DNA from: Shewanella cutis
Lineage (GTDB): Bacteria > Pseudomonadota > Gammaproteobacteria > Enterobacterales > Shewanellaceae
DNA length: 64,000 bases
Assembly (NCBI RefSeq): GCF_022410515.1
Contig: NZ_JACSDI010000002.1
Location: 248,001-312,000 of the forward strand
Direction: 5' to 3'
Shown: one piece after another, positions 1 through 8,449 of the stretch
How positions within the stretch are numbered: position 1 is the stretch's first letter
Layout: each line of letters begins with the position of its first letter
Position numbers and translations under genes: made by a program
Notes under the pieces: model-generated
Told to the model about the DNA's origin: nothing
Database searches by the model: none
What the model saw: only the letters and a program-made list of their open reading frames with translations

Positions 1-1
1 T

Positions 2-25
2 ATCGTTGAATCATTGCCCCTCTAA
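2..25 (+). CDS. minC: Probable C-terminal end of minC (partial)
   Basis: An open frame entering from the left edge reads IVESLPL and stops at a TAA at 23-25, 27 bases before the minD start. In enterobacteria and Shewanella minC directly precedes minD, so this is probably the last codons of the septum-site inhibitor MinC. Only seven residues are visible, so the identity comes from position and not from sequence. Confidence 0.4.
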   Translation: MVESLPL

Positions 26-52
26 ATGGCATCAAAAAGGATAGAGAGAAAC

Positions 53-862
53 ATGGCACAAATTATTGTTGTCACTTCAGGTAAAGGTGGTGTTGGTAAA
101 ACCACATCCAGTGCGGCGATTGCAACTGGACTTGCACTACAAGGGCATAAAACTGTTGTTATCGATTTCGATATCGGCTTACGTAACTTAGATCTGATCA
201 TGGGCTGTGAGCGTCGCGTGGTCTATGACTTTGTCAATGTCATCAATGGCGAAGCCAACCTGAATCAAGCACTGATCAAAGACAAACGTTGTGAAAAACT
301 GTTTGTGCTGCCCGCATCGCAAACTCGCGATAAAGATGCCCTAACCAAAGAAGGCGTGGGTCGCGTGCTTGACGATTTAGCCAAAGAATTTGAATTTATT
401 ATCTGTGACTCGCCTGCAGGCATTGAACAAGGCGCGATGATGGCACTGTATTTTGCCGATATCGCCATTGTGACGACCAACCCAGAAGTGAGCTCGGTGC
501 GTGACTCTGACCGTATTCTTGGTATGCTGCAAAGCAAGTCACGTCGTGCAGAACTCAGTTTAGAGCCGATAAAAGAATACTTACTGTTGACGCGTTATTC
601 ACCAAGTCGGGTAAAATCAGGCGAAATGTTAAGTGTTGACGATGTTAAAGAAATCTTAGCCATTGATTTACTTGGTGTAATCCCTGAATCACAGTCCGTA
701 CTCAAGGCATCTAACTCTGGTGTACCTGTGATTATCGATCAAGAAAGTGATGCTGGTGCCGCTTACAGTGACACAGTCGCGCGTTTACTGGGTGAAGATG
801 TCCCAGTACGCTTTATTACGGAAGAGAAAAAAGGTTTCTTACAACGGATATTTGGTAGCTAA
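53..862 (+). CDS. minD: Septum site-determining ATPase MinD
   Basis: MinD is the membrane-associated ATPase that recruits MinC to the cell poles and oscillates under MinE control, so that the FtsZ ring forms only at midcell. The 269-residue protein starts MAQIIVV and carries the deviant Walker A motif GKGGVGKT at residues 10-17, with the signature lysine near its start. The C-terminal [11 protein letters not shown] is the amphipathic membrane-targeting helix. An upstream in-frame ATG at 26 would add nine residues not found in the family; the ATG at 53 follows a purine-rich GAGAGAAAC and is preferred. minE follows two bases after the stop, so the genes form the minCDE operon. Confidence 0.97.
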   Translation: MAQIIVVTSGKGGVGKTTSSAAIATGLALQGHKTVVIDFDIGLRNLDLIMGCERRVVYDFVNVINGEANLNQALIKDKRCEKLFVLPASQTRDKDALTKEGVGRVLDDLAKEFEFIICDSPAGIEQGAMMALYFADIAIVTTNPEVSSVRDSDRILGMLQSKSRRAELSLEPIKEYLLLTRYSPSRVKSGEMLSVDDVKEILAIDLLGVIPESQSVLKASNSGVPVIIDQESDAGAAYSDTVARLLGEDVPVRFITEEKKGFLQRIFGS

Positions 863-864
863 TT

Positions 865-1122
865 ATGTCTTTACTCGACTATTTCAAAAGCAAGAAAAAG
901 CCTAGCACCGCGGTAATGGCAAAAGAGCGACTACAAATTATTGTGGCCCATCAGCGTGGACAACGGGACACGCCTGACTATTTTCCACAGATGAAACAAG
1001 AAATCATCGCCGTGATCCGCAAGTATGTGCAGATTTCTGACGATCAAGTTTCAGTGCAATTAGATCAGAACGACGATAACTTGTCGGTACTCGAACTTAA
1101 CGTGACATTGCCAGACAGATAA
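865..1122 (+). CDS. minE: Cell division topological specificity factor MinE
   Basis: MinE stimulates the MinD ATPase and displaces MinC-MinD from midcell, which drives pole-to-pole oscillation. The 85-residue length is normal for the family. The N-terminal [12 protein letters not shown] is the membrane-binding and MinD-interacting segment, followed by the conserved [12 protein letters not shown] helix/strand that contacts MinD. The C-terminal half (about residues 36-85) is the dimerising topological specificity domain. It lies two bases after minD, and a strong hairpin follows the stop. Confidence 0.97.
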   Translation: MSLLDYFKSKKKPSTAVMAKERLQIIVAHQRGQRDTPDYFPQMKQEIIAVIRKYVQISDDQVSVQLDQNDDNLSVLELNVTLPDR

Positions 1123-1133
1123 GTCGAGCGTGG

Positions 1134-1164
1134 ACGTCATCCTCACGTGAGGATGACGTTTTCT
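1134..1164 (+). terminator. Terminator-like perfect palindrome after minE
   Basis: A 26-bp perfect inverted repeat (1134-1159, two 13-base arms beginning ACGTCATCC) lies 12 bases after the minE stop and is followed by TTTTC. It is a likely rho-independent terminator for minCDE. The T tract is short, so termination strength is uncertain. Confidence 0.7.
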
Positions 1165-1320
1165 GCTGGGCCTTTCCCTCGCCCTGCAAGTCAAATGAAA
1201 TTCTGGCCGGTTCAGGGCCTCAACGAAGATGCTAACGTAACAGTCAAACCTTAGCTGGCAAATCTTAGCGCCCAAACCTAGATGTTAAGCGTGAAATATC
1301 AACACCTAGGCGCAGCGTGC

Positions 1321-2430
1321 TTAAACTTCAAGTTTTGCCAATGACTCAGCCGCAATCTCCCCGCGCCAACCGCTTAATACTGTCGGTAATTCCCCCTGCT
1401 GTTTATCCCAACGCCATTGTAAATACTCATGAATATGACGCTTTGAACCTAGCATTTCCATCGGAATGGCATTTTGTTCACAGAGTTCGGTTAAACAGGT
1501 TTTAATGATCTTAAAAGCCGATTTATAACCCGGTTTAAGCGCCAATACATCAACTAGCTCGGGAGGATTGCTTAAATCAGCAGTCTGCATTACCCGTAAA
1601 ATATCTTTACCGTGGATGCGTTTTTCCTGCTCGGTCAAATCGTTCAGTTTGAGCAAATCACCCATGCTCTTAGGCTGTTTTTTCGCTAGCGCAATCAAAC
1701 CATGATCTTTAATAACAAAGCCTAAGGCTAAATCCCGCGCTAAGGCTTTTTCTAAGCGCCATTTGGCTAACACTTTAAGGTAAGCCAATTGATGCTCAGT
1801 AAGCTGAAAGGCGTTTTTCACCTTAAGGTACGCAGTCTCGACATCGGGAGGAGCTAAACGCCCGTCAGTCATCCGCTTGCCTTCTTCATAAAGCCAGTCT
1901 AAACGGTGTTGAGCATTAAGCTTGTTGGCAAGCTGCGGATAGAGTTGATACAGATACAACACATCATTGGCCGCATAGCTGAGCTGAGCATCGGTTAAGG
2001 GGCGACGCATCCAGTCGGTACGCGATTCGCCCTTATCAATCACTTCACCTAAGCAAGTTTCAACTAACTTGGCATAACCTAGGCCATGACCCATGCCGCA
2101 TAGCGAAGCGGCGATTTGGCTATCAAATAAGGGCGTTGGTTGGCGCTGGCCATAGTGGGCAAACACTTCTAAATCCTCACTACAGGAATGCACCAGTTTA
2201 ATAATGTTTGGATTATCCAGCAGAGCCCAAAATACACTGAGATCGGGCAAAGCAACAGGGTCAATCAAGGCTAAGGTTTTACCATCATAGGCTTGAATAA
2301 GGCCAAGCTTAGCGTAATAAGTACGAGTGCGCACAAACTCGGTATCTAACACAAGTAGCGGACTCTGTTGATATTGAGCGACGATGGCATTGAGGCTCGC
2401 TTCGTCGCTCACATACTGAAACACTGACAA
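1321..2430 (-). CDS. rnd: Ribonuclease D
   Basis: RNase D is a 3'-5' exoribonuclease that trims the 3' ends of tRNA precursors. The N-terminal DEDD exonuclease domain shows LDTEFVRTRTYY, the hallmark first acidic motif, and YAANDVLYLY as the last; an HRDC domain follows around residues 200-290. I place the start at a TTG at 2430 (369 residues, beginning MSVFQYVSDEAS). It has a GGAG six bases upstream, and family members begin just before this point. The in-frame ATG at 2466 has no Shine-Dalgarno and sits directly on a terminator T tract. The gene follows fadD on the same strand with a hairpin between them. Confidence 0.9.
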   Translation of the reverse strand: MSVFQYVSDEASLNAIVAQYQQSPLLVLDTEFVRTRTYYAKLGLIQAYDGKTLALIDPVALPDLSVFWALLDNPNIIKLVHSCSEDLEVFAHYGQRQPTPLFDSQIAASLCGMGHGLGYAKLVETCLGEVIDKGESRTDWMRRPLTDAQLSYAANDVLYLYQLYPQLANKLNAQHRLDWLYEEGKRMTDGRLAPPDVETAYLKVKNAFQLTEHQLAYLKVLAKWRLEKALARDLALGFVIKDHGLIALAKKQPKSMGDLLKLNDLTEQEKRIHGKDILRVMQTADLSNPPELVDVLALKPGYKSAFKIIKTCLTELCEQNAIPMEMLGSKRHIHEYLQWRWDKQQGELPTVLSGWRGEIAAESLAKLEV

Positions 2431-2463
2431 ATTATTCTCCAGTTCCTGTGGGTAATCACAATC

Positions 2464-2496
2464 CATAAAAACAAAAGCCGGCTTATTGCCGGCTTC
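2464..2496 (-). terminator. Hairpin plus T tract between fadD and rnd
   Basis: Read on the minus strand, GAAGCCGGC and GCCGGCTT pair around a five-base loop and are followed by TTTTGTTTTT, five bases after the fadD stop. It looks like an intrinsic terminator or attenuator. If it works, rnd depends on read-through or on a promoter inside this short interval. Confidence 0.75.
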
Positions 2497-2500
2497 AATC

Positions 2501-4174
2501 TCACGCGCGCTTAACTTCGTCTCTAAGTTCTCGTCGCAAGATCTTACCCACGTTGGTTTTAGGTAACTCATCCCTAAATTCTACCAGCTTCGGTACTTTA
2601 TATCCCGTTAAATGCACACGGCAATGCTTGATTATGTCTTCAGCGGTTAAAGATTTATCTTTTGCTACGACAAATACCTTCACTAATTCACCGCTGGCGT
2701 CATTGGGAACCCCCACTGCCGCCACTTCAATCACCTTAGGATGTAAGGCAACCACCTCTTCGACTTCATTGGGGAATACGTTAAAACCAGACACTAAAAT
2801 CATGTCCTTCTTACGATCGACAATATAGAAGAATCCCTGCTCATCCATATAGCCGATATCACCCGTGGCGAGCCAACCGTCATTATCAATCACTTTGGCG
2901 GTTTCTTCTGGACGTTGCCAATACCCTTTCATGATCTGTGGGCCTTTACCAAACAGCTCACCAGTCTCACCTTGCGGTAAGACATTACCCGCATCATCGC
3001 GAACTTGGATCAAGGTTGATGGCGCAGGAAAACCGATAGAACCGTTGTAACCATCTAAATTATATGGACAACAGGTTAATAACGGTGAAGCTTCTGTTAG
3101 GCCATAACCTTCGAGTAAACGAGTTTTGGTAATGTTCTGCCATTTGTCGGCCACGGCTTTTTGCACTGCCATGCCGCCACCGATGGAGAGTTTTAGACGA
3201 GAGAAATCTAACTCAGAAAAATCACTACTGTTAACTAAAGCATTGAATAAGGTGTTGACACCTGTCAGCGCGGTAAAGGGGTATTTTTTGAGTTCAGCCA
3301 CAAAACCAGGGATATCACGAGGGTTAGTGATCAATAGGTTTTGACTGCCCTTGTGTAAAAACAGCAAGCAGTTCACTGTTAAGGCAAAAATATGGTAAAG
3401 CGGCAATGCTGTTACCACAAATTCACTACCATCTCGCAGCGCAGGCGAATAAGCACCATTTGCCTGCAATACGTTCGCCACGACATTGCTGTGGGTCAAC
3501 ATGGCACCCTTTGAAACCCCAGTCGTACCGCCGGTATACTGTAAAAATGCGAGGTCATCCCCTGTAATAACAGGTTTGACGTACTGCATACGGCGACCTC
3601 TTGACAGCGTCTCGCGCATTGAAAGTGCATGGGGTAAATCGTATTTAGGTACCAGTTTTTTGATGTATTTAACGACAAAGTTCACTAAAGTGCGTTTAGG
3701 CGCACTTAAGAGATCCCCAAGTCCAGTGATAATCACACTCTTAACAGGCGTCTGATCGACTACTTCTTCTAAGGTACGAGCAAAGTTCGACACCACCACA
3801 ATCGCTTTCGCACCCGAATCAATTAACTGGTGCTTTAATTCGCGAGGGGTGTATAGCGGGTTAACGTTAACCACCACCATGCCAGCACGTAAAATACCGA
3901 AAAGCGCAATGGGGTACTGCAATAAATTGGGCATCATGAGTGCAACACGGTCGCCCTTTTGCAGCTTCAATTCATTTTGTAAATAAGCAGCAAACGCGCG
4001 ACTGCGTTCTTCAAGTTTGCGGTAAGTTAGCGTGGCCCCCATGTTGATAAATGCAGGTTGATCCGCATACTTAGCCACCGCGGTCTCGAACATATCGATA
4101 AGCGATGAATACTGATCCACATTAATCTCAGCAGGCACATCTTTTGGTAAATGTCTAATCCAAGGCTGATCCAC
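2501..4174 (-). CDS. fadD: Long-chain fatty acid--CoA ligase FadD
   Basis: This enzyme activates exogenous long-chain fatty acids with ATP and CoA to acyl-CoA at the inner membrane, feeding beta-oxidation. The 557 residues match FadD length. Adenylate-forming signatures are present: the AMP-binding P-loop [12 protein letters not shown] near residue 216, GYGLTEASP near 355, [11 protein letters not shown] and the C-terminal [13 protein letters not shown] hinge region with its downstream catalytic-lysine segment NVGKILRR. The start ATG at 4174 has an AGGAG just upstream (CTTTCTCCT on the plus strand). About 200 bases of AT-rich DNA precede it; I could not identify a FadR or PsrA operator there. 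Confidence 0.95.
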   Translation of the reverse strand: MDQPWIRHLPKDVPAEINVDQYSSLIDMFETAVAKYADQPAFINMGATLTYRKLEERSRAFAAYLQNELKLQKGDRVALMMPNLLQYPIALFGILRAGMVVVNVNPLYTPRELKHQLIDSGAKAIVVVSNFARTLEEVVDQTPVKSVIITGLGDLLSAPKRTLVNFVVKYIKKLVPKYDLPHALSMRETLSRGRRMQYVKPVITGDDLAFLQYTGGTTGVSKGAMLTHSNVVANVLQANGAYSPALRDGSEFVVTALPLYHIFALTVNCLLFLHKGSQNLLITNPRDIPGFVAELKKYPFTALTGVNTLFNALVNSSDFSELDFSRLKLSIGGGMAVQKAVADKWQNITKTRLLEGYGLTEASPLLTCCPYNLDGYNGSIGFPAPSTLIQVRDDAGNVLPQGETGELFGKGPQIMKGYWQRPEETAKVIDNDGWLATGDIGYMDEQGFFYIVDRKKDMILVSGFNVFPNEVEEVVALHPKVIEVAAVGVPNDASGELVKVFVVAKDKSLTAEDIIKHCRVHLTGYKVPKLVEFRDELPKTNVGKILRRELRDEVKRA

Positions 4175-4324
4175 TACTTTCTCCTAAATCCCCACAACTG
4201 CGGACACGGTATCCTTACTACCGTCAATACTCGACAAATAACGAGTGAAAATACCGACTTACATTTTATTGTTATTGATTTACCCGCATAAATCATACGG
4301 GCGTTTTAATTTTGATCATCATCA

Positions 4325-4368
4325 CATAAAAAAAACAAAAAACCTAGCGTCTTTTTTATGTGATCAAA
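4325..4368 (-). other. AT-rich inverted repeat downstream of the hydrolase gene
   Basis: TCACATAAAAAA and TTTTTTATGTGA form a 12-bp inverted repeat around an A-rich centre, immediately after the alpha/beta hydrolase stop and upstream of fadD. It could act as a weak terminator for the hydrolase gene; the stem is almost entirely A-T. A regulator site for fadD is an alternative. Confidence 0.4.
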
Positions 4369-4372
4369 AGCA

Positions 4373-5239
4373 TTAATCGACAAAACGCTGGATTAATTGT
4401 CCAACTGCTTGTGCGTTATCCATATGTACATGATGGTCACCCTCGAGCATATGCTCAGATAAATTGCTGAACCATTTCCTAGCCTTAGGCAGTGCAGCAT
4501 GTAATTGGCTAAAGCCTTGTTTGCCACAGATGAGCAAGGTTGACACTGGAATATTCTGCATAAGGGCATCGACTTGCTCAAAGGTCAGTCGCATTGGCGA
4601 ATCGAGTCGTAATCTTGGGTCACTGCGCCAAACAACTCCATCAGAAGTTGCTTGCATATTGCGTTCGAGTAACAAGCGGCACCAAGGCTCGGCCAATCCA
4701 GTTAGGTGCACTCTGGCCTTAACCGCGGTATCGATACTATCGTAACTTCTGATCTGCTTATGCTTTTGTGCTAAAAACTTCTCATGTTGATAAAAGCTTT
4801 TCCTCAGCCGTGATTTTGCTTGGGACGCTGACTCAAACAAGGGGCTTAAAGCTTCAATTAAAATCAGTTTGTTTACCTTTTCAGGAAACGCTGCTGTATA
4901 CGCGGAGGCGACAATTCCCCCTAACGAATGCCCCATAATAACCTGTGGCTTTTGTGGTAAAACAGCCAATAACGCATCAAGATCGTATAAATAGTCAATC
5001 CAATGCAATGGGTAATGCCCTGGGCGATGCGCAGAAAAACCATGCCCAGGCCAATCTATGGCAAGTATTTGATAATCAGATAAATAGTCCGCGAGCGGTT
5101 CGAAACTGTTGGCATTGTCTAACCACCCATGCAACGCGAGTATTAACGGCTTATCTTTCGTCCCCCATAATCTACCACTCAGCTTGATATGAGGTAACAC
5201 AAACTGGACTTGATTTTTGGGGGCGAAAGATTGCCACAT
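4373..5239 (-). CDS. Alpha/beta-fold hydrolase
   Basis: The protein has 288 residues and the alpha/beta hydrolase fold. LALHGWLDNANSF near residue 35 is the oxyanion-hole strand, and MGHSLGGIVAS near residue 103 is the nucleophile elbow with the catalytic serine. A late histidine in GDHHVHMD would complete the triad. There is no signal peptide, so it is probably cytoplasmic. The substrate cannot be told from sequence; esterase or thioesterase-like activity on small acyl compounds is the usual guess. It reads in the same direction as, and 21 bases after, the exported methyltransferase-like gene, so the two may be co-transcribed. Confidence 0.85.
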   Translation of the reverse strand: MWQSFAPKNQVQFVLPHIKLSGRLWGTKDKPLILALHGWLDNANSFEPLADYLSDYQILAIDWPGHGFSAHRPGHYPLHWIDYLYDLDALLAVLPQKPQVIMGHSLGGIVASAYTAAFPEKVNKLILIEALSPLFESASQAKSRLRKSFYQHEKFLAQKHKQIRSYDSIDTAVKARVHLTGLAEPWCRLLLERNMQATSDGVVWRSDPRLRLDSPMRLTFEQVDALMQNIPVSTLLICGKQGFSQLHAALPKARKWFSNLSEHMLEGDHHVHMDNAQAVGQLIQRFVD

Positions 5240-5260
5240 ATTGCCTCTAATGTCAGGTGA

Positions 5261-6073
5261 TTAGCGGGATTTTTTGATAAATTTGAGCGTCATGCGATCA
5301 CTCTCACCAATTGCTTGGTATTTTTCTTTATCTGTATCACCTAAGGCAAAGGATGGCGGCAGTGCCCATACACCTTTAGCGTAATCCTTAGTGTCTTTCG
5401 GGTTTGCATTAATTTCTGAGCTCTCAGCTAAAGTAAATCCCACTTTTTCTGCCAGCGCGATCATCTCTTCTTGATCCATATAGCCGCTGCTCATACTCAT
5501 ACCTTTATTCGCCCTGTGCTCAACAACGCCAAATACACCGCCATCTTTAAGCACTTTGTAAGAAGCGGCAAACACGTTTTCGAGCTGGTCGCTTGAAGCC
5601 CAATTATGTAAGTTACGGAAAGTTAATACCAAGTCAGCACTGCCATCGGCACCTAAATTCATTTTGGCTGGAGGGTCGAGAACCACCATTTTCGCATTAC
5701 CAAATAAGGCTTTATTGGCCGTCATCCAAGTATCGAATTTCACGCCCGCATTGGCGCGGTAGCGATTACCAGGGGTGTCCGTGCTGGGGGTAGTTTCGAA
5801 ACTGGCGGCAATATATTGTCCCTTAGGCGCAAGATAAGGGGCAAGGATTTCAGTGTACCAGCCATTACCTGGCCAGAGTTCAATCACGGTTTGTGTAGGG
5901 GTTATACCAAAAAATGTAAGAGTTTCAGCGGGGTGACGATAGATATCACGGCTCGAATTTTTTGCTTGGCGAAAATCGCTCTTAATGGCTTTATCTAACG
6001 CTTCATCGGCATTGGCCATACCTGAGCAGAGACCAGCAATAAGCAGACTGGCGACTAATGTAACTTTTTTCAT
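5261..6073 (-). CDS. Exported class I methyltransferase-like protein
   Basis: A 270-residue protein with a clear Sec signal peptide (KK, hydrophobic LVASLLIAGLCSGM, cleavage after ANA near residue 22). The mature part has a Rossmann methyltransferase core: VIELWPGNGWYTEIL matches motif I (normally E/DxGxGxG, here with W-P), and DLVLTFRNLHNW is the post-motif region. It resembles COG4798-type predicted methyltransferases. S-adenosylmethionine is not known to be available in the periplasm, so enzymatic activity there is doubtful; a binding role or a different cofactor is possible. An AGGAG lies upstream of the ATG. Confidence 0.85.
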   Translation of the reverse strand: MKKVTLVASLLIAGLCSGMANADEALDKAIKSDFRQAKNSSRDIYRHPAETLTFFGITPTQTVIELWPGNGWYTEILAPYLAPKGQYIAASFETTPSTDTPGNRYRANAGVKFDTWMTANKALFGNAKMVVLDPPAKMNLGADGSADLVLTFRNLHNWASSDQLENVFAASYKVLKDGGVFGVVEHRANKGMSMSSGYMDQEEMIALAEKVGFTLAESSEINANPKDTKDYAKGVWALPPSFALGDTDKEKYQAIGESDRMTLKFIKKSR

Positions 6074-6217
6074 AATAATTCTCCTTGGATACCGAAGGCT
6101 TAACCTAACAGCCTATATTAAAAAATCCAAGAAATAGCCGCACAAGTTAACGTTTAAGGCTGTAAATATTTGTGATGGGTTTTAAGCAATTTAAATAAAT
6201 GTGCCTTAACACTATGG

Positions 6218-6919
6218 TTACTGAGCAGAATCAATTCGGCGCCATGCAAAAAACAAGGCACAGACACTACAAAATAGCCAAATCCCCACCCAAACCCATG
6301 CAGGGATCCAAGAATGTTGCGCAAGTAACACCGCATCGCCCTGACCATCCAAACCGAGCAGCACAGTTGGACTTGCAAGCGCATTGAGCATGATCACCAA
6401 GCCAATAATGCGTAAAAACTGAGTCAATATTTTGTTTTTGCTGAGTTTCAAAGGCAATAACAATACTATCGTCAGTACGACTAAAATGGCTAACGTCAGT
6501 AAGTCTCGCCCCCACAGCAGGCCACTTAGCACCACTAATGCCCCAAAAAAAGCAAAACTAATGCGAATCCCTTTAGGCCAAGTGGCCAACAAATAAATAA
6601 TATACCCCCAACATGCCGCACCAAAATAACCTGCAAATCCAATCATAATTGTTGAACCGCCTTGGCTAAAACACAAACCTGCACCGTTGGGGAATAATTG
6701 AATATGGCTGACGATGCCGCCACTGAGCACGGTCGCAATCCCATGGGATAACTCATGAAAATAACTCTCGAGCCATTTAAAAGGCACGCTGACATAAGGA
6801 ATGCGCGTAATTAATAACGCCAGCATTAACTCAATAATAAATAAACCGCGACTCGGAAGACCCGCTGTTAAACGAGGTACGAAGCGAGATGTAGACGATA
6901 CTGACGCTTTATCAGGCAT
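6218..6919 (-). CDS. M50-family (site-2-protease-like) membrane metalloprotease
   Basis: A multi-pass inner-membrane protein with the zinc-protease motif HELSHG (HExxH) in its first membrane region, and WGRDLLTL, a plausible third-ligand aspartate motif of the M50B-like family. About six hydrophobic segments are visible. I choose the ATG at 6919 (233 residues), which overlaps the stop of the preceding small gene; an ATG at 6967 would add 16 residues and a longer overlap. Such proteins are compact relatives of intramembrane proteases. The substrate is unknown. Confidence 0.75.
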   Translation of the reverse strand: MPDKASVSSTSRFVPRLTAGLPSRGLFIIELMLALLITRIPYVSVPFKWLESYFHELSHGIATVLSGGIVSHIQLFPNGAGLCFSQGGSTIMIGFAGYFGAACWGYIIYLLATWPKGIRISFAFFGALVVLSGLLWGRDLLTLAILVVLTIVLLLPLKLSKNKILTQFLRIIGLVIMLNALASPTVLLGLDGQGDAVLLAQHSWIPAWVWVGIWLFCSVCALFFAWRRIDSAQ

Positions 6920-7220
6920 AAATATCCACACCAACCATTTGCTGAATTTCTTCACGTTTGGCGGCATGTTGTGTTTGCAGATATTGGGCTATTGCTCCTT
7001 GGTGACCTCGGGTATTTTGCTCATATTCAAGGCGCGTTTCGAGTCTCAATTGTAGGTTTTGTGATGACCTATCGGCAGTATCATCAAAGCTTAAGGCAGT
7101 AACCGCATCGGGTTCAATCACAGGCCGCGGCGCTTCCGTAGGCGACATTCCCTGTATAATCGCGGGACGATTACTCGCAACCGCCTGTGTCAAACTCGTT
7201 TGAAGCGAATTTACCTGCAT
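6912..7220 (-). CDS. Small conserved-type protein of unknown function
   Basis: A 102-residue soluble protein that I do not recognise. The N-terminal part is rich in Ser, Thr, Pro and Ala and looks disordered. The C-terminal part (about residues 50-97) is polar, with many Gln, Arg and Glu residues, and probably forms a long helix. There is no signal peptide or cysteine. Its end overlaps the start of the membrane protease gene by eight bases, so the two are probably translated together and may work together. Confidence 0.6.
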   Translation of the reverse strand: MQVNSLQTSLTQAVASNRPAIIQGMSPTEAPRPVIEPDAVTALSFDDTADRSSQNLQLRLETRLEYEQNTRGHQGAIAQYLQTQHAAKREEIQQMVGVDIYA

Positions 7221-7363
7221 CGAAATGCCCAGTTTATATCCTATTTGCCCAGGTTAACCTTGCTAGGCTGTTATGACGGATGCCTAACTAAGAATTGATG
7301 TCTGCACAGAGAACCCATGCAGACACTTTAGATTCTAACGTATCACGGGTAAAAATGAACAGT

Positions 7364-8074
7364 TTATTCACGCCCCGGTAACTTTTTCCATGTCACTGTA
7401 TCGCGTAGATATACAGGCTCAAGCTCATCAACGCTCGTCGTTAATCCAGCTTTGATACCCACCTCAGCCAGCGTTAACATTGCACGCGCATCAGGATACT
7501 TCACCTCAGCTAATGGAGTGATACCTTTGCCTAAACTAAACAAATTCGGATAAGCATCAAAACCTGTACCGCAGCCCACAATGGGTTTATTCATATCTAA
7601 AGCAAGTTGGAGCTGTTCAGGCGCACTCACAACTTCTTGACCTACGAGAGTCGCAATGCCATCGACAGCCACAAATTGGCCCCAATACACTTCTCCCATA
7701 CGTGCATCGATACAGCACAGCACTTGCTCGGCAGCATGTTCAGCAATCGCCATTTGTGCCATGGCCGCTAGAGTTGAAATGCCGATCACTGGTAGGTCTA
7801 ACCCTAGGGCTAAACCTTGAGTCATGCTGGTGCAAATACGGATACCCGTAAAACTGCCTGGCCCACGGCCGTAGGCAATGGCATCCAGTTTATCTAAGCC
7901 GACATTGGCTTGTTTTAATACGGCTTCCACCATAGGCAATAAACGCTGACTATGTTCCCGTGGCGCATCAGCTAACTCAGCAAAAACCTGCCCTTGATAA
8001 TATAGGGCTGCTGAACAGGCTTCGGTACAAGTGTCGAGGGCGAGGATACAAACAGAGTCTTGAGGTGTCGTCAT
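7364..8074 (-). CDS. tsaB: tRNA threonylcarbamoyladenosine biosynthesis protein TsaB
   Basis: TsaB (YeaZ) is the scaffold partner of TsaD in the complex that transfers the threonylcarbamoyl group to A37 of ANN-decoding tRNAs. The 236-residue protein has the ASKHA-fold start ILALDTCTEACSAAL, the conserved HSQRLLPMV segment and YGRGPGSFTGIRI near residues 68-80, which is diagnostic of the family. Like other TsaB proteins it lacks the metal-binding HxxxH of TsaD. It is transcribed away from hemB. Confidence 0.95.
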   Translation of the reverse strand: MTTPQDSVCILALDTCTEACSAALYYQGQVFAELADAPREHSQRLLPMVEAVLKQANVGLDKLDAIAYGRGPGSFTGIRICTSMTQGLALGLDLPVIGISTLAAMAQMAIAEHAAEQVLCCIDARMGEVYWGQFVAVDGIATLVGQEVVSAPEQLQLALDMNKPIVGCGTGFDAYPNLFSLGKGITPLAEVKYPDARAMLTLAEVGIKAGLTTSVDELEPVYLRDTVTWKKLPGRE

Positions 8075-8449
8075 ATAAAAACCGTGCAGAGGGTATAGCC
8101 AAAAAGATCAACATCGCAAGTGATGCCAATCACCATACCAAGTGTAAATTGGCGCAAATGATAACATCAAATAATCGAAAGCAAAGGCTTAAAAACGGTG
8201 GCTAATAGCTCGATTGGCTTAGCGCTGGGTTTGTGATCGCCATCACCAACTCAAAAACCTCTTCGGCCTTTGGCCAAATACTGGGAAACTTTTACCCTAT
8301 TTTGGGTCAGAGGAAATAGAGCTAACGCTTTATCTCACTTAATCAAAATCACTAAAGCATCAACAAGTGCAAACTAAGCATCGTTTTTACTCTCTCCCTT
8401 TGACGCGAAGCTTCGCGTGATGCTTTTACACTGTTAATAAGGAAATTCA
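8075..8449. other. Intergenic region between tsaB and hemB
   Basis: About 375 bases without a supported gene. It must hold the divergent promoters of tsaB and hemB. The most distinct element is a 16-bp perfect palindrome (8403-8418, half-site ACGCGAAG) 32 bases upstream of the hemB start; the hemB ribosome-binding site AAGGAA follows it. I see no tRNA or conserved RNA. Confidence 0.6.
8403..8418. promoter_or_regulatory. 16-bp palindrome in the hemB leader
   Basis: ACGCGAAG followed directly by its reverse complement forms a perfect palindrome between the hemB promoter region and its start codon. It could be an operator or an RNA hairpin in the leader. No regulator was identified. Confidence 0.45.

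Noticed and set aside
1060-1275. A 71-residue minus-strand ORF across the minE end
   Set aside because: It overlaps minE and its terminator, and its codon pattern looks like an antisense shadow.
4175-4372. A FadR or PsrA operator upstream of fadD
   Set aside because: I looked for the FadR (TGGTCxGACCA-like) and PsrA-type palindromes and found none; the inverted repeat at 4325-4368 is A-T only and closer to the neighbouring gene's end.
6912-6967. Longer M50 protease start at the ATG at 6967
   Set aside because: It would overlap the upstream gene by 56 bases; the ATG at 6919 gives a normal short overlap and the family-like N-terminus.
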